64,000 nt of DNA, taken from Petroclostridium sp. X23. Lineage in GTDB: Bacteria > Bacillota > Clostridia > SK-Y3. This document shows positions 1-9,024 of this stretch, in pieces. Below the pieces are notes generated by a model. That model saw nothing but the letters and a program-made list of their open reading frames with translations. It was not told where the DNA came from and made no database searches. The translations under genes and the position numbers were made by a program. Location: contig NZ_CP124862.1 in assembly GCF_030013905.1 (NCBI RefSeq), forward strand, positions 806,001 through 870,000. The letters run 5' to 3'. Position 1 is the first letter of the stretch. Every line of letters begins with the position of its first letter.

Positions 1-1269
1 CAGCATCCATTCAATGAATATTCCATATCCTCTTGTCGGGTCATTCACAAAAACATGGGTCACTGCTCCCACAACCCTATCATTTTGAATGATGGGACTT
101 CCGCTCATTCCTTGTACAATTCCCCCGGTTTTTTCTAATAATTTAGGATCGGTAATCTTAATAATCATTCCTTTACTGTTTTCTTCACTTTGCCTCATAA
201 CTTTCTGGATTTCAACATCAAACTTCTCTATTTGATCCCCCTGTATATTTGAAAGTATATATGCAGGACCTTCTTCTACTTGTGTTCTTAATCCTATAGG
301 CATAGGCTGTCCCCAACTATGATCTGCAATATCATACAGTTTTCCAAAAATACCAAAATCATTATTTGCCGATATACGTCCCAAGCTGCTTTCTTCTTGC
401 ATGAAAACTCCTTTTAGCTCTCCTGGCTTTCCTTTTAATCCTTTGCGTATAGATACTATATTCGATTGTAGTATATCACCTTTTCCAACAGTAAGCAATT
501 CTCCTGTATCTACATCTGTTATACCGTGCCCCAATGCACCAAAGCTTTTTGTTTCCGGATCAAAAAAAGTAAGTGTACCAATCCCCGCAGTACTATCCCT
601 CACCCATAATCCAAACTTATATTGTTTATCCTCCAGACATTTTTCTGCAACGATCTTTGTGTCAATATATTTGTCTTTCCTTTTAATCATCAACTTTAAT
701 TCTTGTCCTTGAGACTTTTCTACAATTTCAGTTAAATGCTCTATATCTTTTACTTTTATATCACCAAGATATTCTATGATATCTCCTTCCTTGATACCGG
801 CATCTTTCCAAGGTTCCGAATTCTCCCCGCTAACATTTTTAAAATCGGATGTCCCTACAACCAATACTCCATCCGTGTAGAGCTTTACACCGATGGTACT
901 GCCACAAGGTATCACAGTTGCTTTTGGTACTACATCCACTTCTACTGACCTTAGCGGGATTACACCAAAAAGTTTCAAATCTATATTAAAATTTCCTAGT
1001 TCATTGGATTTAATTACCAAAGGGTTATTTAAGTCCAATTCGTAGCTATCATTTACTACTTCACCATTTAAACTGAGCACTCCGCTTTTGTCAACTTGCG
1101 CATCTATGGTTATAGGCCTATTAAGATGATAAGTATATTCTTCACCTTCAAGAAGCATCAATCTACTGGGAAATAATAAATACATCTGAAACAGCATTGT
1201 AAAAGGTACTGTAATCAATACTAGAAATAAGATAATTAGTTTTTTCTTGATAAACCGCTGCGAATTCAA
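1..1269 (-). CDS. spoIVB: SpoIVB serine peptidase (3' end cut by window)
   Basis: Family S55 signalling peptidase. In Bacillus it is made in the forespore and triggers SpoIVFB cleavage of pro-sigma-K. The reading frame is open from 1269 to the window edge (423 codons), and B. subtilis SpoIVB is about 426 aa, so only a few residues are missing. Visible parts: an N-terminal membrane anchor (residues about 8-28), a PDZ-like domain in the middle, the catalytic His segment FGALGHGITD, and the nucleophile segment GMSGSP with Ser389. The start is TTG at 1269, because AGGAGGG lies about 7 nt upstream. The nearby ATG at 1273 is in another frame and too close to the Shine-Dalgarno. Confidence 0.93.
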   Translation of the reverse strand, partial: MNSQRFIKKKLIILFLVLITVPFTMLFQMYLLFPSRLMLLEGEEYTYHLNRPITIDAQVDKSGVLSLNGEVVNDSYELDLNNPLVIKSNELGNFNIDLKLFGVIPLRSVEVDVVPKATVIPCGSTIGVKLYTDGVLVVGTSDFKNVSGENSEPWKDAGIKEGDIIEYLGDIKVKDIEHLTEIVEKSQGQELKLMIKRKDKYIDTKIVAEKCLEDKQYKFGLWVRDSTAGIGTLTFFDPETKSFGALGHGITDVDTGELLTVGKGDILQSNIVSIRKGLKGKPGELKGVFMQEESSLGRISANNDFGIFGKLYDIADHSWGQPMPIGLRTQVEEGPAYILSNIQGDQIEKFDVEIQKVMRQSEENSKGMIIKITDPKLLEKTGGIVQGMSGSPIIQNDRVVGAVTHVFVNDPTRGYGIFIEWML

Positions 1270-1479
1270 GCATTTCCCTCCTTCTAAGTTCAGTTGCGCT
1301 TCAAATAATGCAAATATTTATTTGAATTAGAATAATAATGTAATTTACATAACACTTGTCTAAGCTTAAATTAACCCTAAATCAATTTTATTATGCTGAC
1401 AAAATCTTAACGTATTGGTAAGACATTATTTAGCTCATCATACAATATTTAAAAATACTTACCTATGTATTATAAAAAA

Positions 1480-1525
1480 GCTAAAAAATATCCCGGATCA
1501 TGTTCGATCCGGGATATTTTTTAGC
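1480..1525 (-). terminator. Rho-independent terminator of the flotillin operon
   Basis: Perfect 20-bp inverted repeat (1480-1499 / 1506-1525) with a 6-nt loop and A/T tracts at its base. It contains the stop codon of the 148-aa gene, the last gene of the nfeD-floA operon. Confidence 0.85.
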
Positions 1526-1967
1526 TTTTTCTTGCTTTTGGTTTACCTAAAACTTCTGACATAATAATTCCATTTAACAAAAGCTGCGGTGAAAAATCCA
1601 ATGTATCAGATATTTCATCATTTAACTCCGGTTTGATTGTGTCAACATCTTTATAATGATTTGGCTGGGTTTTTATCCGATTTTGTTCTTCGTAATCAGA
1701 TGTTTTACTTTCAAGTGGTGCAGTTTGAACAAATGCTTCTTTTTGATTTCCAGCGTTTTCTTTCTGATACTCAAACATATTAAACTGTTCTTCAATGTTC
1801 ATTGGTTCTTCATATTCTTCTTCATCAAAAAAATCCATATCTGCTTGCGGGGCTTGTGGAGGTATTTCATAATTTGGTGTTGCTCTTTTTGTATTTTTTT
1901 GACTTAAAGCATTTTTTATAAACATCCACCCAAAATAGAATATTACACCAAGTATGAGCTTTTCCAT
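1521..1967 (-). CDS. Small acidic membrane-anchored protein of the floA operon
   Basis: 148 aa, family not recognised. The N-terminus has one hydrophobic segment (residues 3-17). An acidic, low-complexity soluble part rich in Glu, Gln and Asp follows, then a more ordered C-terminal stretch (about 115-148) ending in basic residues. It starts 14 bp after floA with a GGTG-type ribosome site and is the last gene before a strong terminator, so it is very probably co-transcribed with nfeD and floA. A role in flotillin microdomains is inferred from position only. Confidence 0.75.
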   Translation of the reverse strand: MEKLILGVIFYFGWMFIKNALSQKNTKRATPNYEIPPQAPQADMDFFDEEEYEEPMNIEEQFNMFEYQKENAGNQKEAFVQTAPLESKTSDYEEQNRIKTQPNHYKDVDTIKPELNDEISDTLDFSPQLLLNGIIMSEVLGKPKARKS

Positions 1968-1981
1968 ATCATCACACCTTA

Positions 1982-2983
1982 TTATTTTTTGTTATTGTTA
2001 GCATTGCTTCCGGGTTTATCTCCCACTTTAGAAATAGAATCCCTCATTTCGGTATCAGCTTTAATATTTTGGAGATTGTAATAATCCATGACACCAATTT
2101 TACCTTGTTTTAAAGCGTCAGCCATTGCTCTCGGAACTTCTGCTTCCGCTTCAACAACCTTTGCTCTCATTTCCTGCACAGAAGCTTTCATTTCTTGCTC
2201 TTTTGCAATTGCCATTGCTCTTCTTTCCTCCGCTCTGGCCTGTGCAATACGTTTATCAGCCTCTGCCTGATCAGTCTGTAAATGTGCACCGATATTTCTT
2301 CCTACATCTACATCCGCAATATCAATGGATAGTATTTCAAATGCTGTTCCTGAATCCAGGCCTTTACTTAATACCGTTCTTGAAATCAAATCAGGATTTT
2401 CCAGAACTCCCTTATGGGTATTTGAAGAACCTACAGTGGTTACAATACCTTCCCCTACTCTGGCGATAATGGTATCTTCTCCTGCTCCACCCACTAAACG
2501 GTCAATATTAGCCCTAACGGTTACTCTCGCTCTTGCCTTCACTTCAATGCCATCTTTTGCAACCGCAGCAACTACCGGTGTCTCAATGACCTTAGGATTT
2601 ACACTCATTTTAACTGCTTGCAGAACATCACGGCCTGCCAAGTCAATGGCAGCAGCACGTTCAAATTGCAGCGGTATATCTGCTCTCTGGGCCGCAATAA
2701 GAGCATTGACAACGTTATCGACGTTACCACCTGCCAGATAATGCGTTTCAAGCTGATCTGCACTTACATCCAAACCCGCTTTTTGCGATTTAATTAACGG
2801 ATTCACAATCTTCGATGGAATTACCCTTCTTAATCTCATACCAATCAGTGTAAAAATACCGATACGAACCCCAGCTGCTAACGCGGAGATCCAAAGCCCT
2901 ATCGGTATAATTGAAAAGATTAAAACTAAGAGGATAAAGCCTATGATAATAAGACCCAAAACACTAATACTAAATAAATCCAT
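1982..2983 (-). CDS. floA: Flotillin-like protein FloA
   Basis: 333 aa, the usual length of YqfA/FloA. An N-terminal membrane hairpin (residues about 5-45) is followed by an SPFH/PHB domain (about 60-210, including [11 protein letters not shown]) and an Ala/Glu-rich coiled coil with EAEAEVP repeats (about 225-290). FloA organises functional membrane microdomains. The Shine-Dalgarno GGAGGG lies 6 nt before the ATG. It sits 23 bp downstream of the NfeD-type protease, the standard pairing (yqeZ-yqfA in Bacillus). Confidence 0.95.
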   Translation of the reverse strand: MDLFSISVLGLIIIGFILLVLIFSIIPIGLWISALAAGVRIGIFTLIGMRLRRVIPSKIVNPLIKSQKAGLDVSADQLETHYLAGGNVDNVVNALIAAQRADIPLQFERAAAIDLAGRDVLQAVKMSVNPKVIETPVVAAVAKDGIEVKARARVTVRANIDRLVGGAGEDTIIARVGEGIVTTVGSSNTHKGVLENPDLISRTVLSKGLDSGTAFEILSIDIADVDVGRNIGAHLQTDQAEADKRIAQARAEERRAMAIAKEQEMKASVQEMRAKVVEAEAEVPRAMADALKQGKIGVMDYYNLQNIKADTEMRDSISKVGDKPGSNANNNKK

Positions 2984-3006
2984 GTCATTCCCTCCAATTT
3001 CATATT

Positions 3007-4287
3007 TTATATTTTTCTAACAACAATCCTGTTGCCCTGTACATATATTACTTTTACCTTAGTACCTTTTTCTATATATTCACCTTCCGATACAACATCA
3101 ATTCGGTTTTCACCAATCTGCACAGAACCTGCCGGTCTGAGAAAAGTCAAAGCGATCCCTTCCATTCCCACAAGGTTGCTTTTATTGCTAGCAGATTTCT
3201 CATCATTTACAGTATTAACCATATCACTTTTAAGTATGATATGATCAAAAAATTTATTTCTTGGTAAAAATTTCAGCATGACCGCCAGCACAATTACACT
3301 GATCATGAGTGCGGCTGAAAAAGAGCCTGCGGCCTGTAGTGGGTTGGAGGAGCTCAGCAAAATACTTAGTACGATACATGCAATTCCTGCGATACCTGGG
3401 ATACCAAATCCGGGAATACCTATCTCAATAAGAAGCAATACTAATCCTGCAACAAAAAGGATCAGCACCCCCCACCCGGCATGCCCTCCCAAGACCTTTC
3501 CTGCAAAAAAAAGTGCGAAAGACAATATTCCTATTGTACCAAAAAGACCGAATCCGGCAGTAAGGATTTCTCCTATAATGCCTATGATGCCAAATGTAAT
3601 AAGCATGGTAGAAACACTCACACTGTTTGTAAACCTGGCAATATTTGTTTTGAAATCATATTCAAATGCTACGACTTGATTCTCACTGATATTTAAATAG
3701 TCGTATAATTGTTCTCTTCCATCTACTATCTTATCCACCACTCCATGCTCTAATGCTTGGCTTGCGGTAAAATTAATCAACTTTCCCTTTTTCGTGATCC
3801 CTTCAATCTCAATGTCGGCATCCGCCATGGCCGCCATGATTTTCGGATCCCTTCCTTTGAGTTCTGCAACTTCCCGCAGTTCTCCCGCCCAATAAGAGAT
3901 ATATTTTTCCTCTTTTGGCCTTGTTTCTGCAGAACCGATGTTTATCGTCTTATTTGCCACGACCTTATCTCCCGATATGGAAATAATCACTCCTGCCGAA
4001 ATGGCATTATCCTCAATATAGCAAACAGTAGGCAAAGAAGTACCGGTAATCCTTTTACTTATCTTCAATGCCGAATCTACCAGGCCTCCGTTTGTATCTA
4101 TCTCAAATATCACCTGCGAGGCATTGGCTGCTTCTGCTTCCTTTAATGCGTTATCAACATAAGTTACCAGTGCCGAATTAATTTCTCCCTTAATAGGAAT
4201 CAAATAGGTGCTCCCTGCCGGCTGTGCATTAGCTATGCCCGCCCCTATCAGAATCAAAAGTAAATATGCAGTTATTTTTTTTATCAT
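3007..4287 (-). CDS. NfeD-family membrane protease (YqeZ type)
   Basis: Long-form NfeD: signal peptide (1-22), ClpP/SppA-like serine protease domain (about 27-215) with NGG at 66-68 and candidate nucleophile Ser97 in the AISAG segment, four membrane segments (about 225-345) rich in Gly/Ile, and a C-terminal OB-fold NfeD domain (about 365-426). Partner of flotillins in membrane quality control. The ATG at 4287 is preferred over the TTG at 4293, because the GGGGG ribosome site is 7 nt from the ATG but abuts the TTG. First gene of the floA operon. Confidence 0.92.
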   Translation of the reverse strand: MIKKITAYLLLILIGAGIANAQPAGSTYLIPIKGEINSALVTYVDNALKEAEAANASQVIFEIDTNGGLVDSALKISKRITGTSLPTVCYIEDNAISAGVIISISGDKVVANKTINIGSAETRPKEEKYISYWAGELREVAELKGRDPKIMAAMADADIEIEGITKKGKLINFTASQALEHGVVDKIVDGREQLYDYLNISENQVVAFEYDFKTNIARFTNSVSVSTMLITFGIIGIIGEILTAGFGLFGTIGILSFALFFAGKVLGGHAGWGVLILFVAGLVLLLIEIGIPGFGIPGIAGIACIVLSILLSSSNPLQAAGSFSAALMISVIVLAVMLKFLPRNKFFDHIILKSDMVNTVNDEKSASNKSNLVGMEGIALTFLRPAGSVQIGENRIDVVSEGEYIEKGTKVKVIYVQGNRIVVRKI

Positions 4288-4304
4288 ATGCAATCCCCCG
4301 AGGC

Positions 4305-5318
4305 CTACTCAATTTCATCCAGTGATTTGAATTCATATCCTTGTGCTTTGGCATCTTTGATAATTCTATCCAGCGCTTCCGCGTTATCTTTAGATACAGC
4401 GTGAAGTAATAAAACCGCCCCATTGTGTAATCTACCCATCACTTCATTATAAGCATGATCGGCACCTTTTTGATTCTTTACATCATAATCAAGATAATGA
4501 AAACTCCAGAAGACAGTTTTATATCCCAAAGACTGTGTGAGTGCCAGCGTTCTTTCACTGTACTCTCCCTTGGGAGGTCTGAGATACTTCATATGCTGTT
4601 GAAACATTTCATAAAACGGCCGCTCAAGTCCCAGTATTTCTTCCTCTAGTTTCTTGTCATCCAGTATCTCGGGCATGCTTGGATGGTTTATTGTATGATT
4701 TGCGACAATATGTCCTTCTTCTACCATCCTTTTTACCAAATCCGAATGCTTTTTAAGGTATGGCCCTGTTATAAAAAAGGCTGCGGTCGTCTGATTTTCT
4801 TTTAATACATCAAGAATTTTAGGTGTATATCCATTTTCATATCCTTCGTCAAATGTAAGATATAAAACTTTTTCATCGGTATCATGCCGGAATATCCCAT
4901 CATATTTTTTTAGCAATTGATCATACTTATTATCTATTGTAGGAGGTTTGTCCTTATTCCTTCTATACCACCAGCCGTACTTAGTATTATCAAATTTGCC
5001 AAATTCACCGATAATCTTCTTTTCAACGGGTTTATCAGCCGGTTTATTGTCCTCTTCTTTAGTATCAGCATTTTTTTCTATATTATTATTTGTTTCAGGT
5101 TGTACAGCAATTTCCGGTTTTACCTCCGGAATATTCTCAGGAACTGTCTCAGCTTTTTTATCTTCTTCCGGCTGCAGCGCCTCCACTGACGAGTTGGTTT
5201 CCTGGTCTGCAGGATCAGTCTCCTTGTCCAAATCTACACCTATCTTCGCGGTACATGATGTCAGGATCATTGTAATTAAAGTTACTACAGCTAATCTTCT
5301 AAAAAATATTGACCTCAT
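4305..5318 (-). CDS. pdaA: PdaA-type polysaccharide deacetylase lipoprotein
   Basis: 337 aa. A lipobox (LTSC, Cys22) is followed by an acidic Lys/Glu/Pro linker (25-100) and a NodB carbohydrate esterase 4 domain (about 150-330). Motifs seen: TFDEGYENG, HTINHPSM (metal His) and RPPKGEYSERT. TFDEGYENG is typical of the delta-lactam-forming PdaA branch, which de-acetylates muramic acid for spore-cortex lactam. A cortex role is inferred from this subfamily and from spoIVB nearby. Good ribosome site TTGGAGAG. It ends 17 bp before the nfeD start and may be co-transcribed. Confidence 0.9.
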   Translation of the reverse strand: MRSIFFRRLAVVTLITMILTSCTAKIGVDLDKETDPADQETNSSVEALQPEEDKKAETVPENIPEVKPEIAVQPETNNNIEKNADTKEEDNKPADKPVEKKIIGEFGKFDNTKYGWWYRRNKDKPPTIDNKYDQLLKKYDGIFRHDTDEKVLYLTFDEGYENGYTPKILDVLKENQTTAAFFITGPYLKKHSDLVKRMVEEGHIVANHTINHPSMPEILDDKKLEEEILGLERPFYEMFQQHMKYLRPPKGEYSERTLALTQSLGYKTVFWSFHYLDYDVKNQKGADHAYNEVMGRLHNGAVLLLHAVSKDNAEALDRIIKDAKAQGYEFKSLDEIE

Positions 5319-5391
5319 TGCTCTCCAACTTTCTTGTTTATATATATATATTTATATTGTAATATAATAGGTTGATAATGTACAGGAAAAA

Positions 5392-5427
5392 GTGCAGAGA
5401 ACCTATCTGACAGTAGATTCTCTGCAC
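5392..5427 (-). terminator. Terminator after the M18 aminopeptidase
   Basis: 10-bp stem (5392-5401 / 5418-5427) followed on the minus strand by a T-run, 5 nt beyond the stop of the aminopeptidase gene. Confidence 0.8.
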
Positions 5428-5431
5428 ACAT

Positions 5432-6865
5432 TTATCCTTTATAAAATGCGTTATACCCTTTGTATGCCATATACACATCCAATTTACCGGCTATCTCCAG
5501 CGGTGCATGCATTGATAACAGTGCTACTCCGCAGTCAATAACATCTACACCAAGATTTGCGACAAACTGCGCGATGGTTCCGCCGCCGCCCTGGTCAACT
5601 TTTCCCAGTTCCCCGGTTTGCCATATAATATTATTTTTATTAAACAATGCTCTAATTTCGCCTACAAACTCAGCATGGGCATCATTAGAACCCGATTTTC
5701 CCCTTGCACCGGTATATTTGGTTAGCACTAATCCCTTGTTGATATAAGGTGCATTTCTCTTATCCTGTACTCCTTCATAATTCGGATCTACTGCGGCACT
5801 GACATCTGCTGATAAGCATTTTGAATGCTGTAAGGTTTTTCTTATCAAAATATCATTATATGATTCGGATGTTAACTGGCATAACTCTGCCAATACATCT
5901 TCCAAGAACCTTGACTGCATGCCCGTATTGCCCATACTTCCGATTTCTTCTTTGTCCACCAATAAACATACCGCCGTACGAGTGCATTGATCTATATCAA
6001 GAATGGCCCGCAAAGCCGTATATCCGCATACTCTGTCATCATGCCCATAGGCTCCTATCATGCTTCTATCCAACCCAATATCCCTAGCTTTAAAAGCAGG
6101 TACGATTTCCAGCTCTGCACTGATAAAATCTTCTTCCTTAATACCATATTTTTGATTCAACAGCTGCAGTATGTTTAATTTTATTTTTTCTTTTACTTTT
6201 TCGTCCTTATATGGAATGCTTCCAAATAAAATATTCAATCCTTCCCCGGTGATGCCTTCGCTCATCTTCTTCTGCATTTGGTCTTGCGCCAAGTGAGGCA
6301 ATAAATCAGTGATGCAGAAAACCGGATCATTATCATCTTCACCGATGACAATATTCACCTTTTGTCCATCACTTTTGATGACTACACCATGCAGAGCCAA
6401 TGGTAAAACTGTCCATTGATATTTTTTAATACCCCCATAGTAATGCGTTTTAAGGAGTGCCATTCCCGAATCTTCATATAATGGATTTTGTTTAAGATCT
6501 ATTCTTGGTGCGTCCATATGCGCACCAACGATATTCACCCCTTCTTGCAAGCTTTTTTCCCCTATTACTGCTAAAATAACAGCTTTTTCTCTATTAACTA
6601 CATATATTTTGTCACCTTTATTTAGCTTTTTCTTAGATTTAACCACTTTATCAAGTGCCATAAAACCTTTTTCTTCAGCTAACCGCACCGCTTCAACAAT
6701 ACACTCACGTTCTGTTTTTCCTTTATCAAGAAAATGCTTATACTTTTCATTAAATTGAAAAATATCCTTTTCCTGGCCATCCGGCGTCTTCTGCCAACCG
6801 TCTTGCAATTCATATTTTAATTCATCCCATAATTTTTGTCCCTGACTTTTTTCCTGTTCACTCAT
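5432..6865 (-). CDS. M18 family zinc aminopeptidase
   Basis: 477 aa cytosolic aminopeptidase of the aspartyl aminopeptidase/Lap4 family, which uses two zinc ions. Metal and catalytic segments are visible: GAHMDAPRIDLK, DKEEIGSMGNTGM (Glu pair) and MHAPLEI near the C-terminus. The ATG at 6865 has AGGAGGT 5 nt upstream; the longer frame to 6889 lacks a ribosome site. It is a monocistronic unit with its own terminator, read divergently from the histidinol phosphatase. Confidence 0.93.
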   Translation of the reverse strand: MSEQEKSQGQKLWDELKYELQDGWQKTPDGQEKDIFQFNEKYKHFLDKGKTERECIVEAVRLAEEKGFMALDKVVKSKKKLNKGDKIYVVNREKAVILAVIGEKSLQEGVNIVGAHMDAPRIDLKQNPLYEDSGMALLKTHYYGGIKKYQWTVLPLALHGVVIKSDGQKVNIVIGEDDNDPVFCITDLLPHLAQDQMQKKMSEGITGEGLNILFGSIPYKDEKVKEKIKLNILQLLNQKYGIKEEDFISAELEIVPAFKARDIGLDRSMIGAYGHDDRVCGYTALRAILDIDQCTRTAVCLLVDKEEIGSMGNTGMQSRFLEDVLAELCQLTSESYNDILIRKTLQHSKCLSADVSAAVDPNYEGVQDKRNAPYINKGLVLTKYTGARGKSGSNDAHAEFVGEIRALFNKNNIIWQTGELGKVDQGGGGTIAQFVANLGVDVIDCGVALLSMHAPLEIAGKLDVYMAYKGYNAFYKG

Positions 6866-7028
6866 GGTATACCTCCTGCAGTATGTCATAATATAAAGTA
6901 TTTTTTGTTCAATAATAAATTATATACCCTCATACAGATTATTCAAGCATAAATTGGTTACATTACATATTGAGATTGCTGCCCTCAACTGTTATGATAT
7001 TATAAAATATAGTTTAATTAAAGGACTG

Positions 7029-7835
7029 ATGATTTTGCACGACTACCACATTCATTCTTCTTTTTCCGGAGACTCCCAAATGTCAATGGAGACTGCCTGT
7101 GAAAGAGCAATTGCCTTGGGCCTAAAAGAGATTGCTTTTACTGATCATGTTGATATTGATTTTCCTAATAGTGACCCATCCTTTGCGATTGATTATGCCC
7201 TTTATTCGGACAAATTCTTCGAAGTCAAAGAAAAATACAAAGGTAGATTAAAGCTGGTTTTTGGTGTAGAAGTCGGACACCAAGCCCACGTTTATGAAGA
7301 AAATATGGCGTTGCTTCTAAAATATCCGTTTGATTTTATCATACTGTCCACTCATGTATTTGATAAATTGGACATCCACGCCGGTGATTTTTGCAAGGGT
7401 AAAAGCCGAGAACAATCCTATACAAGATATCTTGAAGGCGTGCGGGAATCTTTATCCTTCTTCAATCACTACAGCGTTTACGGGCATATAGACCTTATAC
7501 GCAGGTACGGAGGCTATAAAGAAAACTGTTTTCACCCCGGCGAATTCAGCCATTTATTGGATGACATTCTGAAAACCATTGCCCATACAGGACATGGAAT
7601 TGAAATCAACACTTCGGGATTCAAGTACGGTCTGGGTTCTCCCATGCCCACTCTTCATATCTTGAAACGTTTTAAAGAACTGGGCGGAGAAATTATTACG
7701 ATCGGTTCTGACGCACACGCACCGGAACACATCGCACACCATTTTGATGTTGCGGTTGATATGTTAAAGGAAGCCGGGTTTAAGTATATTGCCAATTTTG
7801 AGCAACTGCAGGCGAAATTTGAATTAATTGATTAA
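7029..7835 (+). CDS. hisJ: Histidinol-phosphatase, PHP family (HisJ/HisK type)
   Basis: About 268 aa with all PHP metal motifs in order: DYHIHSSFSGDS, FTDHVD, GVEVGHQ, STHVFD, YGHIDLIRRYG, INTSG and IGSDAHAPEH. It dephosphorylates histidinol phosphate in histidine synthesis; relatives act on other small phosphates, and no other his genes are here. AAAGGA precedes both ATG 7029 (3 nt) and TTG 7035 (9 nt), so the true start may be 7035. A longer frame from 6954 has no family support. Confidence 0.88.
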   Translation: MILHDYHIHSSFSGDSQMSMETACERAIALGLKEIAFTDHVDIDFPNSDPSFAIDYALYSDKFFEVKEKYKGRLKLVFGVEVGHQAHVYEENMALLLKYPFDFIILSTHVFDKLDIHAGDFCKGKSREQSYTRYLEGVRESLSFFNHYSVYGHIDLIRRYGGYKENCFHPGEFSHLLDDILKTIAHTGHGIEINTSGFKYGLGSPMPTLHILKRFKELGGEIITIGSDAHAPEHIAHHFDVAVDMLKEAGFKYIANFEQLQAKFELID

Positions 7836-7916
7836 TATTTAATTATAAAACCGGTTATGTATACATCTGATATATTCTTGAACAATATAGATTTCACTAC
7901 AATATGAATGTTTTTT

Positions 7917-7996
7917 ACTGTAGTGGCAGGCCTTGTGTCTGCCCTGAAAGCACACCACTGTTTCATTAGGGCAGACACAAGGCCTGCCACTACAGT
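7917..7996. repeat. 80-nt palindromic intergenic repeat
   Basis: Perfect 29-bp inverted repeat (7917-7945 / 7968-7996) with a 22-nt loop, between the convergent hisJ and moxR genes. Its GC-richer composition differs from its flanks, as expected of a REP/MITE-type dispersed element. It can also act as a bidirectional terminator. Confidence 0.75.
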
Positions 7997-8030
7997 TTAT
8001 TGTATCTATAGACTCTAGAAAACCTTAAGG

Positions 8031-9014
8031 CTAATCTCCCAGATGCTCAATAATTTCCCCAATCACCGTATCGGTACTTATTCCTTCGGCCATGCCTTCA
8101 AAATTCAGGAAAATCCGATGCCTTAGTGCCGGAAAGGCCACATATTTTATATCTTCAAATGATACGTTGTATCTTCCTTCCATCAGCGCTTTAATCCTGG
8201 CAGCATTAATGATAGCTTGCGCACCCCTCGGGCTTGCTCCATACCGGACATATGCACCGGTTGCTTTGGGCGAACTGCTATTCTCTGGGTGGGTGCCCAT
8301 AACCATTTTAAGGGCATATTCCATCACCGGTTTTGCAATAGGCACCTGTCTGGCCACCTCACGCATTTTAAGAATTTCTTCCCCCGACGTTACAGGGGTA
8401 TATTTCTGCTGCATTCCGCTTGTAGTTAGGTTCACTATATCATGCAGTTCTTCCAGCGATGGAAATGCTACATTCAATTTGAACAAAAATCGATCCATTT
8501 GAGCTTCAGGTAGCGGATAAGTGCCTTCCATTTCTATCGGATTCTGCGTTGCCAGAACAAAATATGGCTGCGGCAAATGATAGGTAGTATTTCCTACCGT
8601 CACCGTCTGTTCCTGCATTGCTTCCAACAGAGAGCTTTGTGTCTTAGGTGTCGCTCTGTTGATTTCATCGGCCAGTACGATATTGCTGAAAACCGGACCT
8701 TTTTCAAATCTGAATTGGCTGGACCCCTGCGCGTCACGTTGTATGACGTTGGTACCTACAACATCTGCCGGCATTAAATCCGGGGTAAATTGTATCCTTG
8801 AAAAGTCCAACCCCATGACACTGCCAAGAGTTTTTACAAGCTGCGTTTTACCCAATCCCGGCATACCTTCCAACAACACGTTGCCGCCTGAAAATATACA
8901 GATTAGCACCTGTTCTACAATCGTTTTCTGCCCTATAATATGCTTTGAAACCTCAGCTTTTATTGCATTGGCAGTACTATTAAACCGCTGCAAATCACTT
9001 CCGTTAATTTCCAT
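8031..9014 (-). CDS. MoxR-family AAA+ ATPase
   Basis: About 327 aa. Walker A GMPGLGKT near residue 50, Walker B VLADEINR and sensor ATQNPIE, then the C-terminal lid. MoxR proteins are chaperone-like ATPases that usually activate or insert a partner with a von Willebrand factor A domain. The ATG at 9014 has GAGGTG 5 nt upstream; the GTG at 9020 lies inside that ribosome site. Last gene of the 15.0-8.0 kb operon. The usual partner gene (DUF58/VWA) does not follow. Confidence 0.92.
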   Translation of the reverse strand: MEINGSDLQRFNSTANAIKAEVSKHIIGQKTIVEQVLICIFSGGNVLLEGMPGLGKTQLVKTLGSVMGLDFSRIQFTPDLMPADVVGTNVIQRDAQGSSQFRFEKGPVFSNIVLADEINRATPKTQSSLLEAMQEQTVTVGNTTYHLPQPYFVLATQNPIEMEGTYPLPEAQMDRFLFKLNVAFPSLEELHDIVNLTTSGMQQKYTPVTSGEEILKMREVARQVPIAKPVMEYALKMVMGTHPENSSSPKATGAYVRYGASPRGAQAIINAARIKALMEGRYNVSFEDIKYVAFPALRHRIFLNFEGMAEGISTDTVIGEIIEHLGD

Positions 9015-9024
9015 AATCACACCT

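Noticed and set aside
401..948. Plus-strand frames opposite spoIVB
   Set aside because: They are shadows of the spoIVB coding strand with no ribosome sites.
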